Of a DNA stretch of 7,239 nt, positions 5,804 through 7,239 are shown one piece after another (within the stretch, counting starts at the first letter, position 1; each line of letters starts with the position of its first letter). Source of the DNA: Spirochaetes bacterium GWF1_49_6 (GTDB taxonomy: Bacteria; Spirochaetota; Brevinematia; Brevinematales; GWF1-51-8). Position numbers and translations under genes: made by a program. The stretch is taken from NCBI GenBank assembly GCA_001829395.1, contig MIBD01000046.1, forward strand, positions 10,896-18,134, given 5' to 3'. A model generated the notes under the pieces. It saw only the letters and a list, made by a program, of their open reading frames with translations, ran no database searches and was not told the origin of the DNA.

Positions 5804-6835
5804 ATGAATAGAATAATAATACTGATATTGGAAATCTATTTTCTAACCGTTTCCGCCGTGTCGTTCTCAAAAGAGATTACCGAACCGTTATGGATATTCG
5901 ATACGGAATCGAAAAAGGGAATCGCGAGCGCGCCCGTACCTTGGTTCGGGAGAGTTTACTTCGGCGCGGAGAATGGCGTAGTCTACTGTGTCGACGCGAA
6001 GAAGGGCAACAAGGTGTGGGAATTCCTCACCGGGAAAAGCATCGAGGGGTCTCCCTACCTGAACGGCAATCTTCTCGTGATCGGCAGTAAGGACAGATAT
6101 GTTTATTGCCTCGGTATCGATTACGGCGAGGTGCGTTGGAAGTTCCACGCGTCGGGCGAGGTGATCGGCACGCCGTGCGGAAGGGAGGACGAGGTCTACA
6201 TCAGCAGTACCGACGGGGCGCTCTACTGTCTCAGCATGAGCGACGGGGCGCTGAAATGGAAAGCCAAGACGGACGGGGCTTACGACGGAGGCCCGGCGCT
6301 ATCGGGAGATAACGTAGTAGTCGGCGATATTAAAGGTAAGGTATATTGCTACGATAGAAAGAACGGTAAACTAATATGGACGTATCAGGCCGGGCAGAGC
6401 ATAATCGCTTCCCCTACGGCGGATGCGAACCATGTACTGATTGGCGGCCTCGATAACCGTCTGTACTGTCTCGAGGCGGATTCCGGGGGGGTGGTGTGGA
6501 TGCGCCAACTGGAAAGTATGGCGGTCACGTCTCCCGCGATGTCCGGCGGTAAGGTGTATGTTTACAGCGGGGGCAGACTCAGTTGTTACGATGCGTATGA
6601 CGGGCATACGTACTGGGATGCGCTGACATATTATAATCCGAGTTCCGCGCCGGTGGTAGTCAAGGATACTGTGTACCTGACCACCGGATTCGAGATACTC
6701 GGGATACGCGGGGGGAAACTTGCGTGGAAATTCGAGTACCCGGGGAATAGCTTTTATTCGACCCCGGCGTATTACGAGGGTTATGTGTTCGCGGGCACGG
6801 CGGAAGGCAAGATATTCTGCGTGAAAGGATGGTAA
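5804..6835 (+). CDS. Exported eight-bladed PQQ-like (BamB-like) beta-propeller protein
   Basis: The product has 343 residues. A signal peptide (N2-R3, hydrophobic 4-20, cleavage probably after S-A or S-F-S between residues 17 and 22) directs it across the inner membrane. The mature part is a regular PQQ-type propeller. Eight tryptophans mark the blades (30, 72, 112, 152, 192, 232, 271, 308). The repeat is V-Y-C-x-D-x-x-x-G-x-x-x-W with a strict 40-residue period through the middle five blades. The N-terminal strand E-P-L-W-I-F (27-32) probably closes the ring with the C-terminal blade (G-K-I-F-C-V). Blade number and size match BamB, the outer-membrane assembly lipoprotein, but there is no lipobox and such propellers also occur in unrelated proteins. 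No PQQ-dehydrogenase catalytic residues are evident, so a binding role is more likely. ATG 5804 is preferred over in-frame TTG codons at 5768 and 5783 because it gives the best signal peptide. The nearest AAGGA (5786-5790) is 13 bases away, which is far. The next gene follows after 19 bp, probably in the same operon. Confidence 0.88.
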   Translation: MNRIIILILEIYFLTVSAVSFSKEITEPLWIFDTESKKGIASAPVPWFGRVYFGAENGVVYCVDAKKGNKVWEFLTGKSIEGSPYLNGNLLVIGSKDRYVYCLGIDYGEVRWKFHASGEVIGTPCGREDEVYISSTDGALYCLSMSDGALKWKAKTDGAYDGGPALSGDNVVVGDIKGKVYCYDRKNGKLIWTYQAGQSIIASPTADANHVLIGGLDNRLYCLEADSGGVVWMRQLESMAVTSPAMSGGKVYVYSGGRLSCYDAYDGHTYWDALTYYNPSSAPVVVKDTVYLTTGFEILGIRGGKLAWKFEYPGNSFYSTPAYYEGYVFAGTAEGKIFCVKGW

Positions 6836-6844
6836 TAATCAACC

Positions 6845-6849
6845 GGAGG
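6845..6849 (+). promoter_or_regulatory. Ribosome binding site of the right-edge gene
   Basis: GGAGG ends five bases before the ATG at 6855, inside the 19-bp gap after the PQQ-propeller gene. It is the main support, with the signal peptide, for the start of the truncated right-edge gene. Confidence 0.8.
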
Positions 6850-6854
6850 TTCGT

Positions 6855-7239
6855 ATGATAAAGAGATCGTTTATATTCGTATCATTTCTGCTCATATGCG
6901 GGGTAGTACACGCGGGTAACACCGTACCGGAGGAGACGATTATTAAAAACCTGATTGCGAACCCGGATGATAACGCCGTAATCGAGACGAACGGGTATAT
7001 CTATGTCAAGGCGAAGTACGATATGGGCGAAAGCGAAAGTATCGATAACGCGAAAAAGGGCGCGATGGCGAAGGCTATTGAAATAATACTCGGGATGAAG
7101 AACCAGAAAGCCCAGCATTATACGGACATCTTTAAAAAGATGAAAGCCGGTGAGAACCAATCGTCCACGCTGATATTTAACTCGCAGAACTGCGTATCTC
7201 TCGGGGTAATCACCGAGCAGAAACTGCTCGCGGTAATCG
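6855..7239 (+). CDS. Exported protein of unknown function (3' end outside window)
   Basis: The frame is open for 128 codons to the window edge, so the C-terminus is missing. The N-terminus is a clear Sec signal peptide: K3-R4, a hydrophobic core (about 6-18), and a V-V-H-A/G-N cleavage site after residue 20. C15 is inside the hydrophobic core and is followed by G-V-V, so a lipoprotein is unlikely. The mature part has a strand-like segment G-Y-I-Y-V-K-A-K-Y (47-55), then an Ala/Lys-rich helix (about 62-79, A-K-K-G-A-M-A-K-A-I-E). This weakly resembles the strand-then-helix arrangement of exported LPP20/FlgT-N-type domains; I regard that as a hint only. A strong GGAGG precedes the ATG, and the gene is probably translated from the same mRNA as the upstream PQQ propeller, suggesting a shared envelope role. 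Confidence 0.8.
   Translation, partial: MIKRSFIFVSFLLICGVVHAGNTVPEETIIKNLIANPDDNAVIETNGYIYVKAKYDMGESESIDNAKKGAMAKAIEIILGMKNQKAQHYTDIFKKMKAGENQSSTLIFNSQNCVSLGVITEQKLLAVI

Noticed and set aside
5888..7160. Other open frames, on both strands, over the PQQ propeller and the right-edge gene
   Set aside because: The propeller frame has strict 40-residue periodicity and the right-edge frame has a signal peptide and GGAGG site; the competing frames have neither.

Overview
The window looks like a chromosomal segment of a diderm (Gram-negative-type) bacterium with roughly balanced base composition. A spirochaete or a close relative is the best guess. This rests on three things: a long-form pyrophosphate-dependent phosphofructokinase of the Borrelia/Treponema/plant type, a relaxed spirochaete-style lipobox (F-L-S-C), and exported propeller proteins rich in G-K-x-Y-G-P repeats. 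The taxon is inference and no rRNA is present. I see no mobile element, CRISPR array, tRNA or clear intrinsic terminator.

The left half (about 1-3900) is one minus-strand operon. A good sigma70-type promoter at 3850-3878 reads into accA (carboxyltransferase alpha subunit of acetyl-CoA carboxylase, 3798-2833). Then come pfp (PPi-dependent phosphofructokinase, 2802-1042) and the first 338 codons of an exported, probably outer-membrane beta-barrel protein (1015 to beyond the left edge). Gaps are 30 and 26 bp. The pairing echoes the accA-pfkA neighbourhood of Bacillus-type Firmicutes, with the ATP enzyme replaced by a PPi enzyme. The promoter carries a direct repeat and a flanking 9-bp inverted repeat that look like an operator.

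The right half (about 4033-7239) is a cluster of beta-propeller-type repeat proteins and an exported protein. A short plus-strand gene (4033-4389) encodes only about two and a half blade repeats and has no signal peptide. It converges on, and overlaps by four bases, a minus-strand gene (5711-4386) for a lipoprotein made of about ten or eleven repeats of the same general kind. From a 92-bp divergent region with back-to-back promoters, a plus-strand gene runs the other way. It encodes an exported eight-blade PQQ/BamB-like propeller (5804-6835). Nineteen bases later a second exported protein of unknown function begins (6855) and runs off the right edge.

The left operon supplies central metabolism (malonyl-CoA for fatty acids, glycolytic flux) and ends in an envelope protein. 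The right cluster appears devoted to the cell envelope, but none of its proteins has a function that can be assigned from sequence alone.
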